Origin: Jeotgalibacillus terrae
GTDB lineage: Bacteria; Bacillota; Bacilli; Bacillales; Jeotgalibacillaceae
NCBI RefSeq assembly: GCF_016908195.1
Contig: NZ_JAFBDK010000010.1
Coordinates: 51,631 to 115,630 of the forward strand
Direction: 5' to 3'
DNA: 64,000 bases
Positions within the stretch are counted from its first letter, which is position 1; every line of letters begins with the position of its first letter. Position numbers and translations under genes: made by a program. The notes below the pieces were generated by a model that saw only the letters and a program-made list of their open reading frames with translations, made no database searches and was not told where the DNA came from. Positions 8,011 to 17,304 of this stretch are shown here, one piece after another.

Positions 8011-11000
8011 AATCAGGTCATACATATTTTCAGTCGTTTCCATTGGGGAGACACCAAGCTCCTCACGAAGAACTCTCTCACACGAGGAGTAGAGTTCCAT
8101 TGCACGCCTGCGGTTTTTCTTCTGATAATAAGCGAACATCAGCAGGCGGTAGGCTTCCTCCCAGGTGATATCTTCAGCAAGAATCTTCTCAGCCCAGTAG
8201 ATGACTTTATGATAATCCTGCAGGCGCGTATACAGCTGGGCAATCCGCTCCATCACTTCTAAGTAACTTTGATGGAATTGCTCCTGCTCGCGGCGTATTG
8301 ATTTGCTGTCCGGCACCCGCTCTCCAAACAGCTCACCCTGATACAAGCTGACCGTCTTTTTCAAGACACGCAGCTGAAGCTTCGGGTCTTTTATCTCCGG
8401 AGATTTCTCAACTCCGCTTTGCCACTGTTCCGTATCAACCAGGATTCTTACATCCGGCCGGATCCTGTAAAGCAGCCCTTTGCGTTCAATAAAATAAGAT
8501 TCTCTCCTGGCCTCGCGCTCCGGTTCAATCGCCTTGAGCATTGCATTGTAAGTCACCTTAAAATCCCGTTCTGCCTGCTCGGGTCCGACCTCAGGCCACA
8601 ATTCATCGTAGATTTCCTGCTTATTCAGGTACCGGGTACGGTTCAGCACGAACAGCGCAAACAGCTCTTTCGCTTTCTCACGGCGCCATTCTTTTTCCGG
8701 AATAGACAGTGTGCCTCTTGCTACGTGAAATGCACCGAGCAGTCTGACATGCAGCGTGTAGGAAGGGGGCCTGAGCTCTTCTGTCAGCCCGAGTCTTCTA
8801 TATATTTTCTGCCGTTTTCCCTCAGACAATTCTTTCGCTGCTTCATACCAGAAAGGCAGTGTCTCTGCAGGGTCAACAGGTCCGAAGAGCGAATGATTTT
8901 TGAAGAAAAAATCAAATGACTCAGTCAGAAAGAGATCTGCCAGTTTTTCCAGGTCTTCTTTATTAAAGGTGGACGTCTGTTCAAAATGCCGGGTCTGCAG
9001 ATAATAGCGCGTGATGAATTCTCCAAACCGGTCGCCGCAGCGCAGGAAACGCTCAAGTGCTTCCTTGAAATCTTGAACCGCCTCATCCGTGCGGCTTTGC
9101 TGACCCCGCAAGTGACCTCTGCCAATCAGCAGATATGCAGACAGCCAGTTATCCTGTACCTTTTCAGTTTCCCGGATCGCTGCATCATAGGCTTCAGCAG
9201 ACTGATCGATCAGACCCTGCATGGCAAGCACTGCTGCAAGACCCATCAGCGGTTCAGCCTTTGCGCGATTCAGGTCATACGTTGTCAGCAATTCAATCGA
9301 TTTTCTGTAACAGCTGTGTGCTTCATCAAGCTCTCTCACAGGCGAGATCATATGCGCATGACCTTTACGTACGTAGCCAACCGCTTCAATATAGGTCGAT
9401 CTCTCATCGCGCCCATGTTCCACTCCACGTTCAGCCAGTGTCAGCGCGTCATCAGCCTCTCCAAGCATCGATCTTATAAATGACCCAAGAATCGTTCCCT
9501 CACGAAACATTTCAGGCAGCACAGCCGTCTGCTGTTTTTTACTCAGTACGGTCGCACGTGCTTCTTCAAGACGCCCTCTCCTAAGGTGGAGGCGCACATC
9601 AGTGTTATGTGCGGGAAGATCTTCAATCCGCATCCCAAAACGTTCCATCAGATGTTCAGCTTCCTCAGCCTGACCAAGATTAACAAGGTTCTCAATCCGG
9701 AGACATTTCCACTCCTGAATCATCTCGGGGTCAAAGTCTGAAACTGAACCGGCAAGTGTCAGAGCGCTGTCCAGGTAAGGCTCAGCATAGAGCGGCTGAA
9801 TCGTATCAATATAGATTGATGCAATCCCGATCATACATTTGGCTTCGGTATAGATATCTTTTTGCACCCGGGCCCGCTCAGCGCACTCAAGATAAGCAGC
9901 TTTAGCCTTCTCGTAATAAGCCTTGTAGCGGTAAACTTCTCCTGCAAGGTGATATAGCGAATAATGACTGTTTTTCAAACGATCAGGAACCTGATTCAGC
10001 AGATCCTCAAGGTAATCGAATTGACCGCGTGCAATCAGTTGCGGACCGAACTCATTCACCCGTTCAGCCATCTGCTGCTGATTATTGACAACCCGGTAAT
10101 GGTTCATTGCCTGAATCACATTATTCCGGCCCGCATAATAATCAGCGAGCTGCTGATGCTGTAAAAGCCAAGCTTCCGGCATTTCCGCCTGAAAAGTATC
10201 CTGCAAAAACTGATGAAACAGCGCATGGAACCGGTAATGTGACGCCCCGATCTGATGGACAAACATATGAGAATGGAGCATCTCCTTAAGTAAGCGCTTA
10301 CCTTTTTCTTTGTAAAAATACTCAATGACCTGCAGATCGAATGACTCTGTCAGACTAAGCTGGTAAAGCATAAGCTGTTCATCGGTGGAGCGCTTGCCGA
10401 CGACCTCCTGTGCAAGAAACTGAAAAAGCTCATCAGTGGGCAGATCAGGCAGTGAAAAATCAGATTCACCTGAGCCTGCAAGATAGCTTCCAATCAGCTG
10501 GATCGCAATCGCCCAGCCCTCCGTTACACGGTAAATATCCGAGATTGCTTCGTCAGTCAGCTGAAGCTGATGAGTGTCCTCGTAAAAATACCTGATCTCC
10601 TCAGCCTTGAATTGAAGGTCATCAGAAGAAATTTCAACCAGCTGACCGGCACTGCGCAGCTTTAAAAGGTTGGACCAGCGTGGCTTTTGGCGGCTGCAAA
10701 GTACGATATGAACCGTATCCGGCAGTAAGGAGATCACTTTTTCCATGAAAAAATTAATACTGAATACGTGATCAATCGTATGAAAATCATCTATGACAAT
10801 GACAAACTCTTCATCTATCGGTGCCAGTGCTTCGATAAAAGAAGTGACCCAGTTCTGCAGGTCAGAAGGCTTCGGATAATGGGGGAGCGTCCGCTTTTCG
10901 CTGAAATCACTGTCCACACCCGGCAACACCCGCTCAATACTCGCCATCAGATAAAGCAGAAAAGGCTGAATATCATCATCATCTTCCTGAGCGGTATACC

Positions 11001-11193
11001 AGCTGTACAGCCTCTTTTCATCCTGAAGCACATGAGAAAGTAAAGACGTCTTCCCATAGCCGGCCCCGCTGTGAATCAGCGTCAAAGGCGAGCGGTATAA
11101 CTGCTTCAACTTCGCACTGACTGCTGCACGCCGCAGATAACTTGAATATGTAGCAGGCGCTTTAATTTTGGATTCAAGAATCGGTGTATTCAT
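8002..11193 (-). CDS. large transcriptional activator: MalT-like NTPase, TPR-like region, C-terminal winged helix plus BTAD
   Basis: A 1063-residue cytoplasmic regulator. The N-terminus resembles the MalT/LuxR-type STAND NTPase (Walker A GAGYGKTS at residues 43-50, IDDFHTI as Walker B). A long helical, TPR-like middle follows (about 340-760). The C-terminus (about 815-1060) starts LHVRLLGAFHV and has an OmpR-type winged helix (EKAKELFALFVLNR, KQEIYDELWP) joined to a bacterial transcriptional activation domain. STAND regulators are usually activated by ligand and ATP. The start at 11193 has GGAGGTGA upstream. Lying just upstream of the ABC/enzyme operon on the same strand, it probably activates that operon; the regulated promoter with an 11-bp direct repeat is at 7946-7979. 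A cre box precedes its own gene. Confidence 0.82.
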   Translation of the reverse strand: MNTPILESKIKAPATYSSYLRRAAVSAKLKQLYRSPLTLIHSGAGYGKTSLLSHVLQDEKRLYSWYTAQEDDDDIQPFLLYLMASIERVLPGVDSDFSEKRTLPHYPKPSDLQNWVTSFIEALAPIDEEFVIVIDDFHTIDHVFSINFFMEKVISLLPDTVHIVLCSRQKPRWSNLLKLRSAGQLVEISSDDLQFKAEEIRYFYEDTHQLQLTDEAISDIYRVTEGWAIAIQLIGSYLAGSGESDFSLPDLPTDELFQFLAQEVVGKRSTDEQLMLYQLSLTESFDLQVIEYFYKEKGKRLLKEMLHSHMFVHQIGASHYRFHALFHQFLQDTFQAEMPEAWLLQHQQLADYYAGRNNVIQAMNHYRVVNNQQQMAERVNEFGPQLIARGQFDYLEDLLNQVPDRLKNSHYSLYHLAGEVYRYKAYYEKAKAAYLECAERARVQKDIYTEAKCMIGIASIYIDTIQPLYAEPYLDSALTLAGSVSDFDPEMIQEWKCLRIENLVNLGQAEEAEHLMERFGMRIEDLPAHNTDVRLHLRRGRLEEARATVLSKKQQTAVLPEMFREGTILGSFIRSMLGEADDALTLAERGVEHGRDERSTYIEAVGYVRKGHAHMISPVRELDEAHSCYRKSIELLTTYDLNRAKAEPLMGLAAVLAMQGLIDQSAEAYDAAIRETEKVQDNWLSAYLLIGRGHLRGQQSRTDEAVQDFKEALERFLRCGDRFGEFITRYYLQTRHFEQTSTFNKEDLEKLADLFLTESFDFFFKNHSLFGPVDPAETLPFWYEAAKELSEGKRQKIYRRLGLTEELRPPSYTLHVRLLGAFHVARGTLSIPEKEWRREKAKELFALFVLNRTRYLNKQEIYDELWPEVGPEQAERDFKVTYNAMLKAIEPEREARRESYFIERKGLLYRIRPDVRILVDTEQWQSGVEKSPEIKDPKLQLRVLKKTVSLYQGELFGERVPDSKSIRREQEQFHQSYLEVMERIAQLYTRLQDYHKVIYWAEKILAEDITWEEAYRLLMFAYYQKKNRRRAMELYSSCERVLREELGVSPMETTENMYDLIRL

Positions 11194-11240
11194 TCAGTCA
11201 CCTCCAGTACTTGTACATTCTGATTTTCCGGTAGAAAAAT

Positions 11241-11254
11241 AGAAAACGCTTACA
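11241..11254 (-). promoter_or_regulatory. cre (CcpA) site upstream of the BTAD regulator
   Basis: The minus-strand TGTAAGCGTTTTCT fits the cre consensus closely. It is 48-61 nt upstream of the ATG at 11193. With the cre in front of the target operon, this suggests CcpA control at both the activator and the structural genes. Confidence 0.65.
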
Positions 11255-11369
11255 TTTTGACTGATTTTAGTATATCAAAACAAGGGTGTGAGAAGTGTAG
11301 AAATATGGGGGGATGGGGTAGGGATGGGCTGAGCTTTCTGGAAAGGCGAGATGGTCTGACCTGGACATC

Positions 11370-11480
11370 GCCTTAATTCCTTCAGCACAATGGCGTGTGG
11401 AGCTATTTCCATCAGCGCACGATATTATTTCCTTCACTTCAATTGATAATTCCTTCAATAGGCTTTGCGATTCTCCTCAG
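11370..11480 (+). repeat. phased short-motif array A (TTCCnTCA core)
   Basis: The core TTCC[T/A]TCA starts at 11377, 11407, 11429 and 11450, with a degenerate TTCTCCTCA at 11471. Steps are 30, 22, 21 and 21 bp. Sequence between cores is unrelated. This array occupies most of the non-coding stretch between the BTAD gene and the GH113-like gene; the rest of 11194-11641 shows only the cre box and no clear gene. An open frame on the minus strand through the array looks incidental. Confidence 0.6.
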
Positions 11481-11641
11481 CCCCCTAAAAGCGTCATTTA
11501 GCGAAATCTGTCTCAGTCAAGTTTTCATTCCTATATTTGTCATATATCAACCTCCTGCTGCATAAGCTTAAACAGGGGGACCGTTTGATCTCCTACAGTC
11601 TGCACTGTTTAGATATCTTTGATAAAGGGATTGAGTGGGTG

Positions 11642-12826
11642 ATGAATAAGATGCGAATCAGTGTGGTGGTATGTGCTGTTTTGGCTTTGATACTGTTTGT
11701 ACAGTTTGAGCTGGATGATCCACGGATACGTCATCATATCAGCGGGCAGCCTGCTGAAGGTCAGACAGTGACTATTATTCAGTCTTCAGAGGATGAATAC
11801 ATAAACAGGTCAGGTGCCAGACAGTTTACACCTGAGCCAAAGCCGCCCGACCGCAAGTATGAAGTGGGCGAGTTTCAGGCAGGAATGAATTTACTGGTGT
11901 ACGGGCAGCCGGATCTTGAGAGAGCCGGGATTTATTTTAAACAGTTCAGGGAAATTGGTATGAATAGTGTCACGATTACTTTTCCTTTTTATCAGTCAGG
12001 TTGGCAGGCGAGTGAAGTAAGTGCAGATGCTGTTATGACGCCTTCTTTATCTTCACTGGATAGCCTGATTAAAGCGGCACAGCGGGAAGAGTTAAGTGTA
12101 ATGCTGCGTCCGACCATGGATGAGCAAAGCCTGATTGCGACCGGGCACTGGAGGGGGCAAATTCAGCCAGGTGATCCCGCTGCTTGGTTTGACAGCTATC
12201 AGTCATTATTGCTCGAATACGCTGAATTGGCGGAGGCTAATGAGGTTTCTTATTTTAATATTGGCACTGAGCTTAATTCGATGGAAAGCTATAGCGATAA
12301 ATGGATTGAGCTGATTAATGCCATTAGAGGGCGGTATAGTGGGGATTTAATTTATTCTTTTAACTGGGATACAGTTGAAAGTGTGTCATCTCTTAATTTT
12401 GTGCAGCACCTTGATCACGTCGGCATTGACGCCTACTTTCCACTTGATGCGCCGGATAGTGCTGACGTTGAAGAGCTGTCAGCTGCCTGGGAGCAATGGA
12501 CAGTTGATCTTTCAAAGCAGCTTGACCATCCATCAGTGATCATCACAGAAGCCGGTATGATACCGGTTGCCGGAGCTCACCGGACGCCTTATGCGTGGAG
12601 CATGCCGGATGGAGTTGTGGATAGACAGGCACAGGCGAATTATTATTCAGCAACTTTTAGCGCGCTGAAGCCTTTAAGTAAAGGGATCTATTGGTGGGGG
12701 GTGGCACTTGATCAGGAAGTGGACGTGGAGACCGTTGATTACTCCCCGCTTCATGGACCGGCAGAAGATGTGATCAGGAAGCTACTTTTAAAAGGAGAGC
12801 CCACCGGATGGATAGTGGTGCCGTGA
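11642..12826 (+). CDS. GH113-like glycoside hydrolase, membrane-anchored
   Basis: A 394-residue protein with an N-terminal hydrophobic anchor (residues 6-22), a short linker, and a TIM-barrel domain from about residue 78. NIGTELNSME holds the probable acid/base Glu210, and VIITEAG holds the probable nucleophile Glu303, on strands 4 and 7 as in clan GH-A. The tail YWWGVALD is also typical. Family GH113 includes mannan-acting enzymes, but the substrate here is not shown. Start choice is uncertain: a weak GGGTGA lies before the ATGs at 11642 and 11651, and the frame stays open upstream to a TTG at 11537. Phased motif arrays of one kind flank the gene on both sides. Confidence 0.75.
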   Translation: MNKMRISVVVCAVLALILFVQFELDDPRIRHHISGQPAEGQTVTIIQSSEDEYINRSGARQFTPEPKPPDRKYEVGEFQAGMNLLVYGQPDLERAGIYFKQFREIGMNSVTITFPFYQSGWQASEVSADAVMTPSLSSLDSLIKAAQREELSVMLRPTMDEQSLIATGHWRGQIQPGDPAAWFDSYQSLLLEYAELAEANEVSYFNIGTELNSMESYSDKWIELINAIRGRYSGDLIYSFNWDTVESVSSLNFVQHLDHVGIDAYFPLDAPDSADVEELSAAWEQWTVDLSKQLDHPSVIITEAGMIPVAGAHRTPYAWSMPDGVVDRQAQANYYSATFSALKPLSKGIYWWGVALDQEVDVETVDYSPLHGPAEDVIRKLLLKGEPTGWIVVP

Positions 12827-12914
12827 GAGGGAGGAGGCTGGAGGCTTGGCTCCGGCTTCCGTAACGGATCGGGTTGGACAGAGCACCCGTTTTCATTCTT
12901 TCGAAGTGGAAGGC

Positions 12915-13070
12915 GATTCCTTCAATGTTGAAATGATTCCATCAATTTGCGAGGGAATTCCCTCAGAATGACAATGATTCCTTCAGCGCAACTGCGTCTG
13001 GTACTATTTACATCAGAATGCGATGTTTTTCCCTCACCCCGGTCGACAGCACACCCTGCGATTCCTTCAG
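12915..13070 (+). repeat. phased short-motif array B (TTCCnTCA core)
   Basis: Cores of the form TT[C/A]C[T/A/C]TCA (the 13008 core is TTACATCA) start at 12917, 12937, 12958, 12978, 13008, 13029 and 13062. Steps are 20, 21, 20, 30, 21 and 33 bp, close to two or three helical turns. The core and orientation are the same as in the array at 11370-11480 on the other side of the GH113-like gene. Intervening sequence is variable. The remaining bases of 12827-13119 hold only a hairpin near 13092. Confidence 0.65.
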
Positions 13071-13091
13071 CCTCAAACTGCCGCATTGAGC

Positions 13092-13116
13092 GAAGTCTGG
13101 GTCTGTCCCAGACTTC
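13092..13116 (-). terminator. hairpin after the siderophore ABC operon
   Basis: A perfect 10-bp stem (13092-13101 with 13107-13116) and TCTGT loop lie just beyond the ATPase gene. No T-run follows, so terminator strength is doubtful. The tip GGGTCTGTCCCAG recurs in the terminator at 19125-19160. Confidence 0.5.
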
Positions 13117-13119
13117 CTT

Positions 13120-13935
13120 CTAGGAATGCTTCCTCACCTTATTATGATGTCTCCCAATCGGCACAACAAAAGGCGAGCCTGAAATCGGATCTTTCATGAC
13201 TGTGCATTTCAGTCCGAAGATCTCTTCGATCAGCGGGCTTGTAATGATGCTTGATGGATCTCCTTCTGCAATGAGTTTTCCCTCACGCAGTGCAAAGATA
13301 TGGTCTGCATAACGGGCAGACAGATTAATATCGTGGAGAACCATCACAATCGTCGTGCCGTATTTACGGTTCAGATCAGTGAGCAGATCAAGGATCTCCA
13401 CCTGATAGGTAATATCGAGATAAGTAGTCGGCTCATCAAGAAACAGGATGTCCGTTTGCTGAGCGAGCGCCATGGCGATCCAGACGCGCTGGCGCTGACC
13501 ACCTGAGAGTTCATCAATATGACGGTCAGCGAATTCTGTAATATTCATAATATCCATGGCTTCACTGACAGCTTCATAGTCTTTTTGGCTCCAGCCTTTC
13601 ATAAATGACTGGTGCGGGAAGCGTCCCCGGCCGACTAAGTCTGTAACAGTAATGCCTTCAGGTACGATCGGTGTCTGAGGCAGCAGCCCAAGCACGCGTG
13701 CCAGCTTCTTCGGTGGAATTTTATGGATCGGTGTACCACCGATTGTTACCTCCCCGGCTGTCGGCTTGATCAGTCTCGCCATCGTCTTCAAAAGGGTGGA
13801 CTTTCCGCAGCCATTGGCACCAATGATGATACTGATCTCATTACTTGGAATCGTAACATCAATGTTATGAAGAATAGGCGTTTGATCATATCCGGCAATC
13901 AGGTTGTCAGTACGGAAAGTATGTGTCTGTTTCAT
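13120..13935 (-). CDS. iron-siderophore ABC transporter ATP-binding protein (FecE/FhuC type)
   Basis: A 271-residue ATPase of the iron-chelate uptake family. Walker A is GANGCGKST, the signature is LSGGQRQRVWIAMAL, Walker B is ILFLDEPTTYLD, and the switch is VLHDINLS. The TTYLDI stretch after Walker B is characteristic of FecE/FhuC ATPases. AAAAGGAG precedes the ATG at 13935, which overlaps the permease stop by one base. It energises the two permeases encoded upstream. Confidence 0.88.
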   Translation of the reverse strand: MKQTHTFRTDNLIAGYDQTPILHNIDVTIPSNEISIIIGANGCGKSTLLKTMARLIKPTAGEVTIGGTPIHKIPPKKLARVLGLLPQTPIVPEGITVTDLVGRGRFPHQSFMKGWSQKDYEAVSEAMDIMNITEFADRHIDELSGGQRQRVWIAMALAQQTDILFLDEPTTYLDITYQVEILDLLTDLNRKYGTTIVMVLHDINLSARYADHIFALREGKLIAEGDPSSIITSPLIEEIFGLKCTVMKDPISGSPFVVPIGRHHNKVRKHS

Positions 13936-14966
13936 TATAAGTCTCCTTTTTGATTCATTCTGATCAGCAGGTAAATCAGGTAAGGTGCACCAAGAATTCC
14001 TGTGATGACGCCTACAGGATACCGTGCAGTAAAGGCGAACTGACCGATCAGATCAGATGCGAGTACCAGAATAATACCGACAAGGCCTGCCGGGATCGTT
14101 CCTGAGAAGCCTGCACCGACAAGTCTTTTAGCAATCGGTCCGGATAAGAACGCGATAAAAGCAATTGGCCCTGTAGCGGCTGTGGCTAAAGCGATAATCA
14201 TGACAGAGCTGACAACGAGTAGAAATCGTGTCTGACCCGTATTAACGCCAAGTGATGTTGCGGCCTGTTCACCAAGCTCAAGCATATCAAGCCTTCTGCC
14301 CAGGGCAAGAATAATCGGTGAAAAAATCAAGACGGTGACAATTAATGGATACAAACCTTCAGTAGTAGCCCCGTTCAGACTCCCTGTCAACCATCTCATC
14401 GCAGTTGGAATATCATTCTCCTGTCCGATCAGCAGCAGGTAGGATACGACTGCATTCAGCATCGCCTGAATCCCGATACCAACAAGAATTAACCGACCGA
14501 TGGAAAATGAAGTACTTCTCGAAAGCGTGAAAATAACGAGTACAGTAACCAGACCGCCAATAACAGATGATACCGACACAAACGTACTGCTGGCCTGCAG
14601 CACAATGATGCTGAACACAGCAGCAGCACTGGACCCTGCTGTAATTCCGATGACATTCGGATTAGCAAGCGGGTTTCTGAGCATCGTCTGGAACACATGA
14701 CCTGCCACACCAAATGCAAATCCTGCAAACACACCTGCAATCATTCTTGGCAGCCTGATGGTTCCGACTGCAAAAGAGGCTCCGCTGACATCCTCACCCA
14801 TCAGTACGCCAATCACGTCTGAGACCGGATAGATCGTGTTGCCGATCATCAGCATTGCACCGGCTAGTATAAAGGAAAGAACAGCCAGAATGATCGTGAC
14901 AGTAAGAAATCTGCGCTGTCTTTTTATTCTTCCTGATTTTATAGGGTAAATCAATTCGTTCATCAT
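13935..14966 (-). CDS. iron-siderophore ABC transporter permease (FecCD family)
   Basis: A 343-residue multi-spanning permease. The conserved TGPIAFIAFLSGPIAKRLVG loop that contacts the ATPase is near residue 265, and RNPLANPNVIGITAGSSAAA is near residue 90. The ATG at 14966 overlaps the stop of the first permease gene. Two ATGs are adjacent (14966 and 14963). The two permeases would form a heterodimer in the membrane. Confidence 0.88.
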   Translation of the reverse strand: MMNELIYPIKSGRIKRQRRFLTVTIILAVLSFILAGAMLMIGNTIYPVSDVIGVLMGEDVSGASFAVGTIRLPRMIAGVFAGFAFGVAGHVFQTMLRNPLANPNVIGITAGSSAAAVFSIIVLQASSTFVSVSSVIGGLVTVLVIFTLSRSTSFSIGRLILVGIGIQAMLNAVVSYLLLIGQENDIPTAMRWLTGSLNGATTEGLYPLIVTVLIFSPIILALGRRLDMLELGEQAATSLGVNTGQTRFLLVVSSVMIIALATAATGPIAFIAFLSGPIAKRLVGAGFSGTIPAGLVGIILVLASDLIGQFAFTARYPVGVITGILGAPYLIYLLIRMNQKGDL

Positions 14967-15997
14967 AATGCACGCATTTTCGCTTTCATTGTAATCAAAA
15001 TTAACACAGGGGCCCCGACGAACGCTGTGACAACACCGACTTCAAGCTCTCCGGGACTTCCAAGTACGCGTCCTGCGACGTCTGAAATGCTCAGAATAAT
15101 CGCACCTGAGATGGCAGACATCGGAATCATAAAGCGCAGATCCGGTCCGATCATCAGCCGGATCAGGTGAGGCGCCAGAAGACCGATAAAGCCGATTGGT
15201 CCTGCAAGCGCGGTTGTCACACCGCATAACATGACGCCGCCAAGCGCGGCAATCAGTCTGAGTGTTCCTGTTTTCACACCAAGCCCTTTGGCAGCTTCAT
15301 CACCTAAAGCCAGCGCATTCAGTGCAGGTGCTGTGACAACAGCAATAATCAGACCAACAACGAGAAATGGAATAAATACCGTGACTGAATCCCACGTGCC
15401 GGCCCCAACGCTGCCTACCTGCCAGAATCTGAATTGGTCCATGACGCTCGAACGGGGAATCATCACAGCCATGACAAGTGATGATAATGCAGCGCTTGTC
15501 GCAGCGCCCGCTAAAACGAGCTTAAGGGGCGTGGCACCGCCACGACCCATTGCACCAATTCCGTATACAAAAATAGCAGTCAGTATTGCACCTGCAAGGG
15601 CAAAGACAATAAACTGTGCTGAACTGTTAATGTTGAAAAACGCAATCCCGCAAACGACGAACAATGCAGCCCCTGTATTCACACCGAGAATACTCGGGTC
15701 AGCAATCGGGTTCCGGGTAACTGATTGTAACAGTGCCCCGGACACCCCAAGTGCTGCGCCGCACATTAAGCCGAATACTGTTCTTGCAATTCTCTGCCGT
15801 ACAACATTTGCTTCATGGGTCTGAACATCAGCATTGAATAAACCTGTAATAATGTCATTCATTGCGATGGCCCGCGATCCGAATGCAAGTGAAGCAAATA
15901 TACATACCGCTAACAGGATCAGAGAGATCACCAGCAGCTTAAAGAAATGCTTCGGCAAATGCCACTGCTTCTGTGCTGTAACGGAAAGATCATTCAT
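14963..15997 (-). CDS. iron-siderophore ABC transporter permease (FecCD family)
   Basis: A 344-residue FecCD-type permease with the family signatures TRNPIADPSILGVNTGAAL near residue 97 and AGPIGFIGLLAPHLIRLMIG near residue 260. It starts one base after the stop of the binding-protein gene and ends overlapping the next permease, so the operon is tightly coupled. Only a weak GAG is visible as a ribosome binding site, which fits translational coupling. Confidence 0.88.
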   Translation of the reverse strand: MNDLSVTAQKQWHLPKHFFKLLVISLILLAVCIFASLAFGSRAIAMNDIITGLFNADVQTHEANVVRQRIARTVFGLMCGAALGVSGALLQSVTRNPIADPSILGVNTGAALFVVCGIAFFNINSSAQFIVFALAGAILTAIFVYGIGAMGRGGATPLKLVLAGAATSAALSSLVMAVMIPRSSVMDQFRFWQVGSVGAGTWDSVTVFIPFLVVGLIIAVVTAPALNALALGDEAAKGLGVKTGTLRLIAALGGVMLCGVTTALAGPIGFIGLLAPHLIRLMIGPDLRFMIPMSAISGAIILSISDVAGRVLGSPGELEVGVVTAFVGAPVLILITMKAKMRAL

Positions 15998-15998
15998 C

Positions 15999-17078
15999 TT
16001 ACTGCTCTAGCTTACTGACAGCTTCCGACATAAGTGACAGGTACTCGTCAATCGTGTACTCAATTGAAAGCGTACTTGGTGTACCTGCTGCTGCAAGCGG
16101 TGTGTTGTCCCCGATAATCACAACTGATCCTCTTTCGATTGCAGGCACCTGACCAAGAATCGGATCATTTTGCATCGCTTCGAGCGTATTCTCATCTCCG
16201 TAAGAAACAAGTACATCAGCATCATTCAGCATATCAGCATTTTCTGCACTTGCTTCAATATAGAATGCATTTGGATCAGTAAATTCATCTAACAGACTAT
16301 CCGGATATTCCATGCCGATCTCACCAAGGAAAGCACCACGCGGATCTTCAGGTGAATACACAAAGAATGAAGAAAGATCAGCAGCGTTAACACTTAAAAA
16401 TGCAGCTGTTTTCCCTTCGAATTCAGGATATTCTGCTACTTTATCAGCAATCAGCTGCTCAGTATCCGCGATCAGCTGTTCACCTTCTTCAGCCATGCCC
16501 ATTGCCATTGAATTGTATGTTACCTGCTCCCGCCACGATGAAACCCAAGGCGCTTCCTGGTAAGCAACGACCGGTGCAATCTGGCTTAATGTATCGTACT
16601 CTTCCTGCGTCAGACCTGAATATGTAGCAAGAATCACATCAGGATCAACATCGGCTACCGCTTCAAAATCAATGCCGTCTGTATCCTGGAAAAGCACCGG
16701 TTCTTCCCCGCCAATTTCTTCAATTGCTTCAGCCGTCCATGGAAGCATCCCGCTGTCATCCTGCACGCCGTAGTTTGCAGCAGATAATCCAACCGGCATC
16801 ACGCCAAGAGCAAGTGGTACATCGTGGTTAGACCATGCAATCGCCGCAATACGTTCAGGTTTTTCTTCAATCGTTGTTTCACCTAAAGCGTGTTCAATGA
16901 CGATTGGATATTCAGAAGAAGATGCCTCAGTGTCAGTCGATTCAGTCGTTTCTGTATCTGTGTCTTCTGACGCTCCTGTATCTTCAGTTGAAGAGTCATC
17001 TGAACAGCCTGCAAGTGCAAGCATCAGCATTGTTGACATTGATAAGGTAAATATAGAAGACTTTCTTTTCATACCCAT
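15999..17078 (-). CDS. iron-siderophore-binding lipoprotein (FecB/FhuD family)
   Basis: A 359-residue receptor with a lipoprotein signal (lipobox LALAGC), then an acidic Ser/Thr/Asp/Glu-rich linker of about 35 residues, then a Peripla_BP_2 domain that begins YPIVIEHALGETTIEEKPERIAAI. The GAAGGA ribosome binding site supports the ATG at 17078; a second ATG 6 nt later is possible. It is the first gene of a four-gene operon. The Fur box immediately upstream makes iron control nearly certain. The ligand siderophore is unknown. Confidence 0.88.
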   Translation of the reverse strand: MGMKRKSSIFTLSMSTMLMLALAGCSDDSSTEDTGASEDTDTETTESTDTEASSSEYPIVIEHALGETTIEEKPERIAAIAWSNHDVPLALGVMPVGLSAANYGVQDDSGMLPWTAEAIEEIGGEEPVLFQDTDGIDFEAVADVDPDVILATYSGLTQEEYDTLSQIAPVVAYQEAPWVSSWREQVTYNSMAMGMAEEGEQLIADTEQLIADKVAEYPEFEGKTAAFLSVNAADLSSFFVYSPEDPRGAFLGEIGMEYPDSLLDEFTDPNAFYIEASAENADMLNDADVLVSYGDENTLEAMQNDPILGQVPAIERGSVVIIGDNTPLAAAGTPSTLSIEYTIDEYLSLMSEAVSKLEQ

Positions 17079-17108
17079 TGGATTAATTCCTTCTTTCAGT
17101 TTTTAATT

Positions 17109-17127
17109 GATAACAATTATCATTATC
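17109..17127 (-). promoter_or_regulatory. Fur box
   Basis: The minus-strand sequence GATAATGATAATTGTTATC matches the 19-bp Fur consensus at 17 positions. It lies just downstream of the proposed operon promoter and 31-49 nt before the start codon at 17078. It is also in the divergent intergenic region shared with the HpaB-family gene. Confidence 0.85.
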
Positions 17128-17130
17128 ATA

Positions 17131-17159
17131 ACTTTAAACGCTATTACTTCTTATGTCAA
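17131..17159 (-). promoter_or_regulatory. sigma-A promoter of the siderophore uptake operon
   Basis: On the minus strand TTGACA (17159-17154) and TAAAGT (17136-17131) are separated by 17 bp. The transcription start would fall within or next to the Fur box. Confidence 0.65.
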
Positions 17160-17304
17160 CACGATTTAAAGCGATTGCAATAAGCTGTAACAATTTTGTG
17201 AATCATCACATCACTATTTAGCGGGTGCAGGGTATTGTCCCGACATACACCAAATCTCTTCGGATTCATATGTATATTAAAGGATCTTTCCAGGGAAGGA
17301 GCGC

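Noticed and set aside
11267..11458. 63-codon minus-strand frame through array A
   Set aside because: It has no ribosome binding site, its residues have no protein-like pattern, and it follows the repeated TGAAGGAAT words of the array.
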